DNA from: Zeus faber
Lineage: Eukaryota; Chordata; Actinopteri; Zeiformes; Zeidae
Assembly (NCBI GenBank): GCA_960531495.1
Contig: OY482851.1
Span: 16,285,321-16,349,320, forward strand
Reading direction: 5' to 3'
Length of the DNA: 64,000 bases
Under the pieces are notes generated by a model. The model saw only the letters and a list, made by a program, of their open reading frames with translations, searched no databases and had not been told where the DNA came from. The first letter of the stretch is position 1. Every line of letters starts with the position of its first letter. The translations under genes and the position numbers were made by a program. Positions 49,898 through 62,200 of the stretch are shown here, piece by piece.

Positions 49898-52067
49898 TCA
49901 GTTCAAGAGGGATTCTCTCGTCTCTGTTTCTAGTGCTCTTTGCTCTCGCTCTCTCTCTCTCTCCCTCGCAAGCTTTCCTATTCTGATTACTAAGTTGTAC
50001 TGGGGGGAAAAAAAGGGGGCTTTGAGGTGTTTGGCCAGGTTGATGGATCATTTTGCCTTATTGCATGTTCCGTCAACGAGGAATCTGCGTTTTTATTTTC
50101 TTGCGAGGGGAAATCCGGACGGTCCAATCGAGATCTCAAGGGTCATTGCAGGAAACTGTTGCCCCCGTGGAAAAATCCACAAATGTAATTGCTCTGGCAT
50201 TATGATTTGATGGGTTTGAATTTACTGGAGCAGTACGATGCAAGGTGGACCGCATTCATTTGGGGTGGGACCGGCGTTTTCATGCTGCCGAGAAAAGACA
50301 CGGTGCATTTTTGACATATTTAACGTATTTCAATCTGCGAGTATAGTTCAAACGAATCTCCTGGGAAGGACTGATTTTTCTGTATTAATTTTGAGATGAG
50401 CAGGTAGGCTCAGCTAATGAAAGGAGATGTACAACCTCATCTACTATCCCCACATCTCTCTCCCTCTCCCCCTCCCTTTGCCATACCCTCTGTCCATTTG
50501 TCACAGCTGCTTGTATTTTTTTTTTTCTGTTTTATCTCTCCTTTTGTCCCCCTATGTATGCACACCAGCTTTCTCAAACTCTTTTTTTTTTTTTTTTTTT
50601 CCCCTTCTCATTCAGAGCTTGAAAAATGGGAGGGCCACAGACCACAGCGGCTAGAATAGTGTTATCCTAAGCGACACTATCCAACAGCTCGATATTTGAA
50701 AGCAGAAGAGCAATATCTGGTGTATGTAGAGAAAATGTAAAACCCTTTTTTTTATTTTATTATTATTATTTTTTTTTTAATCTTCCAAAATGAAGGTACA
50801 CTTTTTTCCTCGCTGTAACATGAAAAAAAGAAAAAAGGGCGGAATACTTGATTTTTTTTCCGGGGCTTCTTGTTTGTAGATTTGCCTCACTTCTTGGCTA
50901 TGCGTGGCATGTTCGCAACTCATCCGGAGCATGTAAACAGTCAGCGAAGTTACATAAGTACAAATATAAATCTTTGTTTCTCTCATTTCTCATGTTTGTC
51001 GTCATGCGACATGAAGAATCTCAGTCTTTCCTCGGCTCAGGAACAGATAGGCCGAAGAATTGAAGTGAATCCCGCTTGATCAGGCAGACACAGAACCGCC
51101 AACCAAATTTGCCTTTTGGTCCGTACGGTGATCAAAATAGCCCGTCTTGGCAGGATAATTGGATTGGAACCGTTTTAAACAGTGCCAGGCGGCGCACGGG
51201 AAAGAACGACAGAGCGAAAGTGGAGACAGGAGAAATGGTCGAAAGAACTATCAGTCTCCCGTCTCCACTTTCCTCGTCACACTGACTTCATCGCGGCGAC
51301 CAATAAGGAAAGGGCCTTCTGTGTCTCCATGGTAACCTTCTGTTCAAGTAATGATGGAGAGGATAGGGGCAACAGAAGGAATATGTCTTGCCCTCAAGCA
51401 AAACACGTTTTCATGTTTTTGCCGCCATGATTTCTTTATTTCTATCCATACTTTCATTAATGATTGTTTTTGTGCCGGTATTAGAGCCGTAATAAGCTCC
51501 GGTCCAAATCTATAATTAAACAAACACATCCAGTACACAGAGCCTGGGAGGAGAGACACTTCCAGAGACAGTGTATTTATGCTTTATATACTACTTTATA
51601 TACTCCTCCTACTTTATATACTCCATATATACTTTGGTCTTTAAATTTAACATTAAATTCAACATTTTTATCGATCTGCCTTGTTTTAAAAAATATAGAA
51701 TCATTTTGTGAATCTTAGATTGTTGAAGTGTGTCTTTCTTACTACTTTCAAAGTTGGAGCAAATGTCATTATCCCACTCTGAAAGTAGAATGTTTCATAA
51801 GCTTTGCCAAAGTTATTTATTGTGAAATGGTGTACTGCTTTTAGTGCTTGTAAATAGCTTTAATCTTTTCATGGGCCCTCTGATTGCAGTGCTCAGACCA
51901 GGATTAGTAGCAATCATATGTTAATCCAAAATGCATTTTCCTCAAATTATATTCAACTTTATTCTCTTTAATTGTTTGACCACTTAAAACATTTTCTTTT
52001 TGGCTATGACTAGTCACTTCTTTAATCCGTGAGTCCCTGGGGGTCTTAATCATTATTTATTGTTTTA

Positions 52068-52330
52068 AAGGTGCAGTTTGTAGAATCCAGTGGCATCTAG
52101 GGATGAGTTTGCAGATCACAACCAACTGAATAGCCCTCTCCATGACGGTGCAACATGACTGCCTCCGTGGAAGAGACAGTGGCCACGAAAAAACACAAAA
52201 GGTCCTCTCTAGGCCCAGCGTTTGGTTTGTCCGTTTTGGGCTACTGGAGAAGAAACATGGCGGTGCAACAGGGTGACCTCAGTGAAGCGTACCCGCTCCC
52301 TATGTCGATAAAAAGGGAGGGACATTACCA
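52068..52330. mobile_element. Partial non-autonomous interspersed repeat of fish type
   Basis: The segment begins TTAAAGGTGCAGTTTGTAGA and continues with AGTGGCATCTAGGGATGAG, ACCAACTGAATAGCCCTC, CAGCGTTTGGTTTGTCCG and AACATGGCGGTGCAACA. I associate this set of phrases with a high-copy element of percomorph fishes. The expected mirrored right end (CACACTG-type before CCTTTAA) was not found, so the copy looks truncated or diverged after about 52330. Recognition is from memory; no library search was run. Confidence 0.55.
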
Positions 52331-54904
52331 AGATGACAGCCACTGATGTGGATTGGTCTGTTGAATTCGCTATCATGATAGTATTTAATGGACTGGACGG
52401 TATATATTCCCTAAAGTTTTTGTTGATAAGAAATGTGTTTGTCGTACTTCCAGCAGGATTTGTTTTATTTACCAACTCACTCGCTCAGTGCTACGTCACA
52501 CGTCTCGTTGCTCTGATTGGTTGTAGTTCTATCCAATGCTTTGATTGGTTATAGGTCTATCGGATGCTCTGATTACAGACTAATATGCATTTGCAAACTG
52601 GTTTGGCGATGTCAGGCTCGTTGTTGAGGTCTCTTCAGTTAAAATCAACCTATCACATCTCCTTTACCCCAAACATTCAATTTCTCTATATCACAACCTT
52701 GATACCATGGGAGAAGTATTGGGTGGAAGTATTACCAAATGTAAGGCTCAATAAGAGCTGTTGCGGTGATGGTTCTTGGAAAGTGACAAACCTACAGTGC
52801 CGGGGTTTTGTATTGTCAGTGGTGCACAAGTGCTCAAAAGACTCTATAACATCTATTTAGGGAGATATCTCAGCATCCAACTTCACCGAGGGGGTGATGA
52901 TGATGATGTGAGTGGAATCGTCTCTATCCAAAAGTATCTGCTGGCCTGGGGGTGGGTTGGCTGCATGAACTACCTGTCCTATCGACAAAAATGGTTGTAG
53001 GTACGTTTTCTTTTTCCATCTCTGGCAGAGTTACATAAGAGTTCTCGATGCAAAAGCAAACCAGAGAGAGTTCCAATAAAAGGCGCCGTAGAAGTAATTT
53101 TCCAAAAATATATTTTTTTGGGTGGCTTTGTGTTGATTAAGGAGAGGGTCAACATGCAACAGGGCCACACTGAACTGATGTGCCGGATATGACCCATTAA
53201 CAAATAATGACCCTATTTATTAGGGTGGTTCACTCTCTTGGCAGTCACAGAAATCATGGGGTTCTGTGGGAGATGCATTTTCACAAACAGAGTTCATCCT
53301 TAAATACTAATATCAGATTAATTCAATAAGACCTAGAACTTTTCTCTGCTCGCTGATGTATTATTTTTTTTGCAACAGTCTTACCTAATCCTTACGCTTT
53401 CAGACTCTAGGCGTGCCACAGTCGAATGTTAAGAACACTGTCAAAAGAAAATGTTGATTAAGTACTGTTAATTAAGTGTGGCAATAGTGTTGTATGCCGA
53501 TTCTAAGCCGTACCTCAGTGAGTGTGCCTCTGATTTTGTCTAGTCAAAATCTATTCTACATATTTTTCATTGAAATCCAGGACCTAATGTTCTCATACTT
53601 TTTTTTATTTTTATTTTATTTTTATTTTTTTTGCACCGTTTTTCACTCTCTCTCCCTATGCAATGGGGGGGATAATTTTAGGATCATTTTTGGCTTGCAG
53701 ATCCATAGTAGGAGGAGGAGGAGGAGGTGGAGTAGGATAAAGAGGAGGAACATGATGGAAGAGATGCTCGCAGGGTGTGGAGTATTTTTAGCTTTTTTCC
53801 TTCGAGCGCTATGATGAGTTGAGAACAAGGGCAGGTTTGTGCATCCTACATCCTCGGTCCGTGGAGGAGAATGGGTTCAGAGGGGCCGGGGAAGAATGAT
53901 GGCCTCATTCCAGAGAGGATAATGGGAGCCTACTGTATTGATTTGACAGTAGTTGGGCACAACAGGGCAATAATGTAATATTGTGCGACGAGTCGAATGA
54001 TGAGGATGACGATTGGTTATGGTCCAGGGAAACTTTTTTGTCAGTTTTTGCCAAACTTAGAATTAGTTGTATTTGATTGAAATGAGCGGCATGACTTGTC
54101 TGGTCACTGGCAGACGGAGGGCGAACTCCGTCACCGAAGATCAATCACAGTGCAGAACAAGCCGCATTGTCTAAAGCCTTTTGACATTTTAACTGGATTG
54201 GGGACTAAGCCTTTGAAGCCAATCAAGGGTTTTTTATCACAGACCGATGCTTTGTTTGCATTGGTTGTCATAGCGGGATGTTGGCTCTGCAATGTCAAGG
54301 CAACGCTGTGTGAAAATGATATGTGATATTTTGGGCAGTCCACGGCCAACATTTTCCACCAGCAAGTTAAAGTGGGTCGTGTCATTGGCCGGTTACAAGG
54401 GAACCCCCACCACTCCCACCCCCAACAACATTGCTGCGTCTGTCCCCCATGGGCTTTTCCGACTACTATGCCACTCCTCCTTAAACTGGTGCACTCTGAA
54501 AAGGGGCTAAATTTATAGAGCGCCACTATAGTGGCTTCTTGGAAAATGGCTCTTGTGAGTCAAGGCCTCCCTCTTAGGATACCACTATAACTGCATGGGA
54601 TGCATTGACCGCAGCCAGGCCCAGCTGTTGCCTTCCGTCCAGAGTTCCACCTGTGTGTCTGTATATAGGTACGTATGTATATAGGTAACATACAGCATTG
54701 AAACCTGACCCCTTGCTGTACATCATAATGTGTTTCCAATTAAATATTTAAGTATGTGGATCAGTCCAGCCCTGAGTAACAAGGAAAGGCTGAGTCAAAG
54801 GTGAGCCCTTTTATATCTGATAGCCCCCTAGAGCCACTGGCCTCTGATCCATTGTCATGTCTTTTATTGTGGAGGCATCTGCGGGTCCCATCTGCTTAGG
54901 TCAG

Positions 54905-55026
<122 letters not shown>

Positions 55027-56439
55027 AATGGACAGATGTTAGTCCGTTTAGTGGTCCGATGTCTCTAATTCCTGCTTCGTATAGCATGTCATTATATCTA
55101 GATTTACTGACATTCAAGCTCTGAGGATGGATACATTTTGCAGACATGCTCCAGATGTTCTCACCTCATTCTTTGGAGGCTCACTTTTGCTCCGCACACT
55201 GCATTTGCTGTGTTTTGCTTACGTGACGAGAAATGCGGCATGGAGCATGGAGCCCCACAGCGTGAGGATGCACCACACCACTAGGGGAGCCACAATCACA
55301 ACATTTTAGTTGGAACTTAATTGTCATACAAATCATTTTTTGATAATCAATTGATTTGTCTTTTTTGTCTTTCATTTAATGCCATCATTATACTAGTTTT
55401 AATTAAAGGTATAATAAAAAATGTCTACCTCTTGCAGAAGAGGCGATAATTGGCATTGTAGATTGGAACATTGAAAAATTGGGTAGACAGTTAATTTGTT
55501 TCAACCCAACTGAAGGGAATGCACCTAATTCACATTGCCACAGTTCTCAACATTGGATTAAAATTCCCTTGGAATTTCCATTTGGACGGAAACACGATTG
55601 TGGAATCGTAACGATTTTTTACAAAAGGATTGTGACCCGTTGAAATGATTGCCGTCGGGCGATTTGATTTCTGACGTTGGCGCTGGGAACTGGAGTGTTG
55701 TGGAGGCAGTGGGCAGACCATCAGACCCAGGAACGCTCTTCTGCTGCTTTATCATGTGCTCGGCGCTGCGGCGTGCGCTGCGATTGCGTCACAACCCATG
55801 GGGTAGTAAAGGCTGTATTTTTAGAATGGAATGGGCATATTCTCCGAACACATAACGTCAAGCACTCTGCTTGCGTATGCCCGGATTATTGTGACCAGGC
55901 TATTTTTATCCCTGTGCGAGATTGTTTTTTTTCCTTTTTCTGGGTCAGGCACGGAGCTAATGCTCCCTTTCGGTCGCAGGTGATACGTGCGCTGCAAGTC
56001 CGATTCCCTGCATCTGCATAAGGTACACAGGGAAAGTCAAAGAGAACGCTGTTTGTGGCTCAAAATAGGCGTAAGAGAGGTGGGGGCGGGGTTGCAGCAT
56101 TTCTGACAGTGCGTCCGTCTTCGGCAATGAACCGTCTTTGGAATGGATCCTAGTGTGGAGTTTGTGAAAGAAAACACCTTTAAATGTTCAGACTAAAGTT
56201 ATCAGACTAATTGTGGATCGCATCCTAAATGTACTCAGACACACACAGACACACACACACACAATACTGTTATCTGGGAGTCGTACGGGAGGTGGCTTGT
56301 GTGTTGTTTATTGACTGATTTCAGATTGTGGAGAGATAGGCGGACCGTGGAGGAGAGAGGGAAATGGATGATAATGGTCTGAGGACGACTGGGAGAATGG
56401 AACAAAAAGAGACAATGTGCCAGAAGAAGAGTGTCGGTT

Positions 56440-56477
<38 letters not shown>

Positions 56478-56799
56478 TGAGCCAAGGGGTCTGTTCATCT
56501 TACTGGATTGTGGCTGGACGTCACAGGGCACTCAGTTAACTGAAATAATGGCTGAATAAATCATTGTGACGTTTTAATATCGTATGGTAACTCAAATTCC
56601 TCTTTCAAATACTCTCTGGATTTTTCAATCATAGATCAAATGTGCCATGATGTGCAAAGAAACGACACAAAATGGAGTGTATTCCTGATAAATAAGTGTT
56701 GCATTTGGAAAATGAAAGCTACATGTAGCAATCACTGTCTTGGACATGATGTAAAACTATATGAAGATTGATTTGGGGTCAAAAGTAAAATCTATTCTA

Positions 56800-56876
<77 letters not shown>
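56800..56876. repeat. (GT)n microsatellite flanked by a 24-bp direct repeat
   Basis: About 76 bp of GT. The preceding 24 bases (56781-56804, beginning AAAAGTAAAATCTATTC) recur exactly at 56891-56914, followed there by another short GT run at 56929-56942. This indicates a local tandem duplication that included the start of the array. Confidence 0.95.
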
Positions 56877-56879
<3 letters not shown>

Positions 56880-56967
56880 AGTATGTGAGTAAAAGTAAAA
56901 TCTATTCTAAAGTGGTCATCATGTTGGGGTGTGTGTGTGTGTGTGCGCGTGTGTGTATGTATGTATG

Positions 56968-57068
<101 letters not shown>

Positions 57069-58276
57069 CATTACACTCTGCACCATCACCCAGGCTCCAT
57101 GCTGTTACTGTGAGAGATGGAATATGACTGGGATACATAGTCTCTGTGTGTTTGACAATCCCTGCATACCAAATCACCCCTGAAGCCTTGACACTATGCA
57201 CTAACCCTCATGCCCGCTCGCAGATTTTTTTGAGTTTGCAAGAACTGCCCTTACGCCACGGCATGGTAGATGGTAAATCCACTTTACACAAATGTTTGTA
57301 AGTGCTGTTGTTCACAGCGGTAATTTGGGGAAATATACTAATCAAATTTAAACTCCCACACGGTTATTAATGAGATTTTTGTCTATTGAAAATGAAGCTA
57401 CGAGTACAGTGACCGTGTACCACGTCAACAGGAAATGGGGAAACAAGTGTGTCCCAAGCCATAAGACAAACCCATAGGAGGCTGGCGGGCCCCGGCCTCC
57501 TCTCCAGATAACCTAGTTTAATCTCAGCCTTTTGCCCAAGAGTGTGGTTATTTAAAGCGGAGCATGATGTTCCGCTCAGATTTTGTGCCGAACAAGCACA
57601 TTGCATCGACGTTCCTATCGCTGAAAGGAGGATGAGGGAGGGCGAGGACAGGCGCTGCTTCCACCTGAACCCGCAGTCTCACCGTGTGAAGCAGCTGCTC
57701 ACGTCGCCCGTCCCTGAGACGCAGAGGCAGAATGAACTTGAGACTTTTCTGTGCGGCGGCGGCGGCGGCAGCGGCTCATTGTAAGCTCTCTCTTAACCCC
57801 TGAATGTCCGGAGCGGGGTCGCGGGCGACCTCTCAACGGGTCGAGAAGCTGAGTGGTTCAAAGCCGCGCCTTGTTTGCCGGACGAGTGACGCGGTGGGAA
57901 CATTAGCGTGATTATCCTGATTAGATGGTGTGGCCGCGTGCCAGAGAAGGGCACGGTTGAGGTCGAGGGCCGGAATCGAACCACGATGTGCTGTGAAACC
58001 CCCGGTGCAGAACCACATTTGGGGCGAGAGACGGAGAGAGAACTGGACAATCTTTTGGCCTTACCGGGGTTTTTTTTGTGGGGGTGAAGATGCACCTACT
58101 GTTCTAATTGCCATACTTTGTTTCAAGCAATGTTATAAACTAGTTTCATCTTTACTTTACTTTTGTTGGTCACACAGTATCGTTTTCCTTTGAGGATGAA
58201 ATTCCTCGGCTACAGCGTAAAGGTGTGGAAGTGCTTTAAAATTTGAGTCGTTCAGAGCCTAAAGCGCTCTGCACCA

Positions 58277-58312
58277 CAAACCATCCTACTTTTTAGGATG
58301 TAGGATGGTTTG
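58277..58312. repeat. Perfect 13-bp inverted repeat in the pitpnm2 intron
   Basis: CAAACCATCCTAC at 58277-58289 and its exact reverse complement at 58300-58312 enclose ten bases. Confidence 0.85.
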
Positions 58313-58589
58313 AGCCTACACCCACTGTAGGTTTAAGTTTAATGGGTGTAGGGCACAGTGCTTCATAAACAGCTCTGCATAATTTGTGACGTTGCAAGCA
58401 TGCATAGGCTGCTCTTACGTCATGTTCCCCAATCAACAACTGTAATCCCTCTTATACGGAGTGAGCCCCCCCATGTGATAGAGCTGAAGGTGTGAATGAG
58501 CCGGGGTGGTTGCTGACACCGCCGGCCGGGGCACGAGTGTTCTCCCAACCAGTCAGGTGTGGGCTCCACCCCCTCTGGCCCCTGTCCGG

Positions 58590-58597
58590 TATAAAAA
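58590..58597 (+). promoter_or_regulatory. TATA box of a possible alternative pitpnm2 promoter
   Basis: TATAAAAA at 58590-58597 sits in GC-rich flanks (CTGTCCGG before, CCCCATCCGAACCGG after) with a CCACCCCCTCTGGCCCC stretch just upstream. A transcript starting about 30 bp downstream would begin near 58620, about 370 bp before the acceptor of the first coding exon. No donor was confirmed between them. Inferred from composition only. Confidence 0.35.
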
Positions 58598-58993
58598 CCC
58601 CATCCGAACCGGAGGAGGGGTGCCTTTTACAGAGGCACAATGTGGACACCTTTTTACAGAGAGGAGCCTTTGGTTTGATTAAAAAAAACAAAACAAAAAA
58701 AAAAACAGTCCAGCACAGCCTGGGAAAGCCTCGGGTCTTTTTTATCTTTGGGTGTGAGCCACAAGAAGACGTTATTTTGGCCTTGGATCTACAGAGGGCT
58801 TCTATCTTCCAACTATCTGGAGATAATCAGCCTTTGAATACCATATTGAAATGTGATCCTTTATTCTTATTTATATATTTTTTTGCAGTATTTATTTTGT
58901 CTAGGGTCTATCTGGGACTACCACAAATGTAACTTATTCAGATATGCAAATTGCAATTGTGTTTAATGCCATGCTTCGTTTGTCTCCCCACAG

Positions 58994-59240
58994 GTGCCGT
59001 AAATGAGGGCTTCCGACGGTGATTTGGAGAGTCTGACCTAGGAGCCCATCGTCCCTCCTGTCCTTCTCCCCTTCCCCCACTCTGCCTTTCCTCGCCTTTT
59101 TTCCCCCCTGCGCGGGCCGCCTCCCTGAACACCCCTGAACCCCTGGGGCCGGGCAGTTCACCATGCTGATCAAGGAGTACCGCATCCCCATGCCCATGAG
59201 TGTGGAGGAGTACCGCATCGCTCAGCTCTATATGATCCAG
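58994..59240 (+). CDS. pitpnm2: PITPNM2 first coding exon (5' UTR plus 26 codons)
   Basis: This exon starts after a good acceptor (TCCCCACAG) and ends at CAG|GTGAGA. The ATG at 59163, with A at -3 (ACCATG), is preceded in frame by TGA at 59136-59138, which fixes the start. The 26 residues (MLIKEYRIPMPMSVEEYRIA, then QLYMIQ) are the extreme N-terminus of the PITP domain of the RdgB family, which moves phosphatidylinositol and phosphatidic acid at ER-plasma membrane contacts. EYRIP and VEEYRIAQLYMIQ favour PITPNM2 over PITPNM1, and synteny with mtrfr and kmt5a agrees. A short upstream ORF of 12 codons lies at 59003-59041. The next coding exon was not found before the window ends, so only the gene's start is here. 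Confidence 0.88.
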
Positions 59241-62200
59241 GTGAGACCGCCCTCCCCATCTCAAAGCGACCTGGTCAGGACCACCCTGAGAACCGCTTTG
59301 TCACAATAAGAGAGCGGAAATAAATGTAACACTGGGGGATTTTTGTGGCCACAAAAAAAAATGTTGTGACGTGACTTGTCACGCGGTGTGTGACCTGGGT
59401 GAACGGAACAAAAGGAGCCTGTATTGCCGATAGATTATCAACCCCCGGTGTCTAAAGCTGGCTTTGGCCAATTCACGCAGCATGTTACGTCGGGAAAGGG
59501 GGTGTTGGCGCCGTGCCCACACAGCCCACTCAAGGCGCACAGGGACTTTGAAGGAAAAAGGCGTTGGAGAGTGATCTTTGTCATCTCATCGCGGCTGGGC
59601 ACACACTTGTTCTCATCAGTTTAGAATCAACCGGTGTTCATAGTGTGGATCAATACAGCCTCGAATGGGAAATGGCCGGTTTTCAGAACCGCAAGTTAAT
59701 GCAATATCCAACTCTAACTTACTTCCCTAACATTAAGGATGACTGAAATGTCCTAAAAAAAAAAAAAAAAAAGTATGTCTTCTCCGCAAAAACAGGTTAA
59801 TACTTTAAATCCAGTCCGCGGAAAAATAAAATAGTAAGGGCTTTTGGAGGCTGCGGCACCCTGGGGCAAGAGAACGGAACCGAGAACAGGGATTTCACAA
59901 AAAAAATTGCTGAGACATCAAAAAGTTTCACGTTGAAGTCAGCGTAGTTCCACGACAGAACAACGAATAAACTCTAGGTTAAAACGTCCGTGGAATATTA
60001 GCAGCAAGTATTTCATCTGCTTGGAGCTGCTCTTTCCTTTTTCCGTGCGTTACACGGTGCGGCGACCGTCCGGTGGCGAACGGAAGAGCCGATGATGACA
60101 ATGGCAAGGCTTGTAAATCTGAAATATTTTTAACATTCTGGGACTTGAACCAAGTGGTTTCGATGATGTATTTTAAGCGGTTTGGTGGTGCTGTTTGAGT
60201 GGAATGTCAGGTTAGTTTAGAGGCCTGTTCAGTCATGCTGAGATGCTTAACTTTCCAGAGGGTTTCCAGTCACACTCAAATTTGACCACATATCGCTCTT
60301 TTAGTGAGCTGGAGGGTGCAAACTGTCGCCCGGGCTCTCAACGTGTGCACGTTTACGTACCAAATGCATCCATTTCTGGGGAATATATGCACTAACAAAC
60401 CTGATTAGGATCTATGAAGTCTTTAGTTTAACCTTTGCACACCGGTGGGAGTTTTTTTTTTTTTAACTGTTAGATGCACTGTTAGAGCATGTACAGTCGG
60501 CCTTCTTGGTTTTCGGCCACGCCCGCATTGCAGCACTTCAGTTACAAGCTTTTTACACTCGGCCGATCTCGTTGTTTCTTCCTCTCGTGAGCAGGTGTTT
60601 CAAGTTTTGATTTGCACAGTTTAGCCAGCTGCGGCAAGCGTTCCTCAGCTATGCAGAGTGAGGTATGTAGGGCGGTGCGGTAGGTTTTGAAAGGGGGGAG
60701 GAAAAAAAAAAAGGCGGTAAAACTTGAATTGTGCAGCTCTGAAGCGCAGAATTGGGATGTTTGCTCATGAAATCTAGTCCCAAGGCATCTACTTTCAAAT
60801 TGATGTGCTGTTGCGAGGCTCCCGTCTTATCAGATTACTATCCCTACATTCCATTAAACCACTGCCTAACAGTCATTGCCTTGGAGCTAAATAATGGCAC
60901 TCCCCTGTCTGTTAAAGAAAACAAAGTTTGCCTGAACAGAATTCCTTACTAAAATATTTACTTCTATTAATTTGTTCTCTTGTTCAATTGATGCCGATTA
61001 TATTTACATGTTTTGGAGATTAGTACAATGGTCCATAATGTTTTGCCCACCGCAGGCTCTGGAAGAATGCCAGAGTGTTTTGTTTTTCAACCTTTTTTCG
61101 GTCATTTTTGTTCGGCCGCGTATCATCCCCCTTTCGGTGCACTAAACTGTAGGGTAATCCAGTTGAGCTGCACCTCTGTAGATTGTTGAGAACGTAACTC
61201 AGTGGATGTGCCGCCAGGCTAGAGGCCATTTTTAATCATCGGGCACAAACCGCACAATTCCAGTGCCAGCCGTTGGTGCAGTTAAAAAAAAAAAAAAAAA
61301 TTATACACATACGAACATGCAGCATATCATTCCTATTGCACTTAAATTAAATTGGACTTGTATTGCACCGAGGGTGAATGACATCTGATGTGGTGCATGT
61401 GGCGAGCCTCAGAGGTACAATATCGCAAAGACATGTCAGCCTTCAGTCATGTCGGACAGCTCTTCCTGTCAAAGGTTTTGCTTATGAGGGTGCTCTCGGA
61501 AATCGGGGGGTTTATTTAACGCCGCCTGAAGCATGAGGAGAAGCGCACAGTAAAATGAATTCTTCCATTAGTGACCCATAGTTACCTTCTTCCCCTGACC
61601 TCACCCTCTCCCTACAGCCTCGTTGCTGTGAAGCTTCCATCTCCATGGCGACCGTGACATCAGCAGCATGCCGGTGGTCAGGTTCCGTTTGAAAGAGGGA
61701 GTGAATGAGAAGCGGAAACAGGATTAAAAATAAATAAATAAATAAATAAAGGTGTGATCGTAAGGGAGGGAGACGGGAGGGGAAGAAATTAGAAAGGGGG
61801 TGTGGGGTGGAAGGAAAAAGACAACAGTTATTCAGGAGAGAAAGCAAACGAGGAATTTGCTGGTGTGGATACCATCTCTTTATTGCTTTATGTTGCCAGG
61901 GCAACTGCAGGATACAGGCCTGTCTGTCTGCGATCCATCCCCCAGTGTAAGCCTGATGGATGAAGTCAGGGCCTCAGGACATCCTGGCCATATCTGCACT
62001 TAAGTACGCCTCACCCCGGCCCTGTCGGAAGCCATTCCATTCTCACGTACTTTCCTTTGACCTTGAAGCGTCGCCCCCTTTAATTGATAGTTAATTGTAA
62101 ATTCATTATTAGTCTGGGATTTGCGGCGACGTGCAGCACTAACGCAGGATGTGAAGGAAATTAAAGACGGGAGGTTATCTTGTTCTCCCATACATACACA

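Noticed and set aside
57950-58010. tRNA-like B box (GGTTCGATTCC on the - strand)
   Set aside because: The flanking bases do not form a T stem or acceptor stem, and no clear A box lies at the right distance, so neither a tRNA gene nor a tRNA-derived SINE can be supported.
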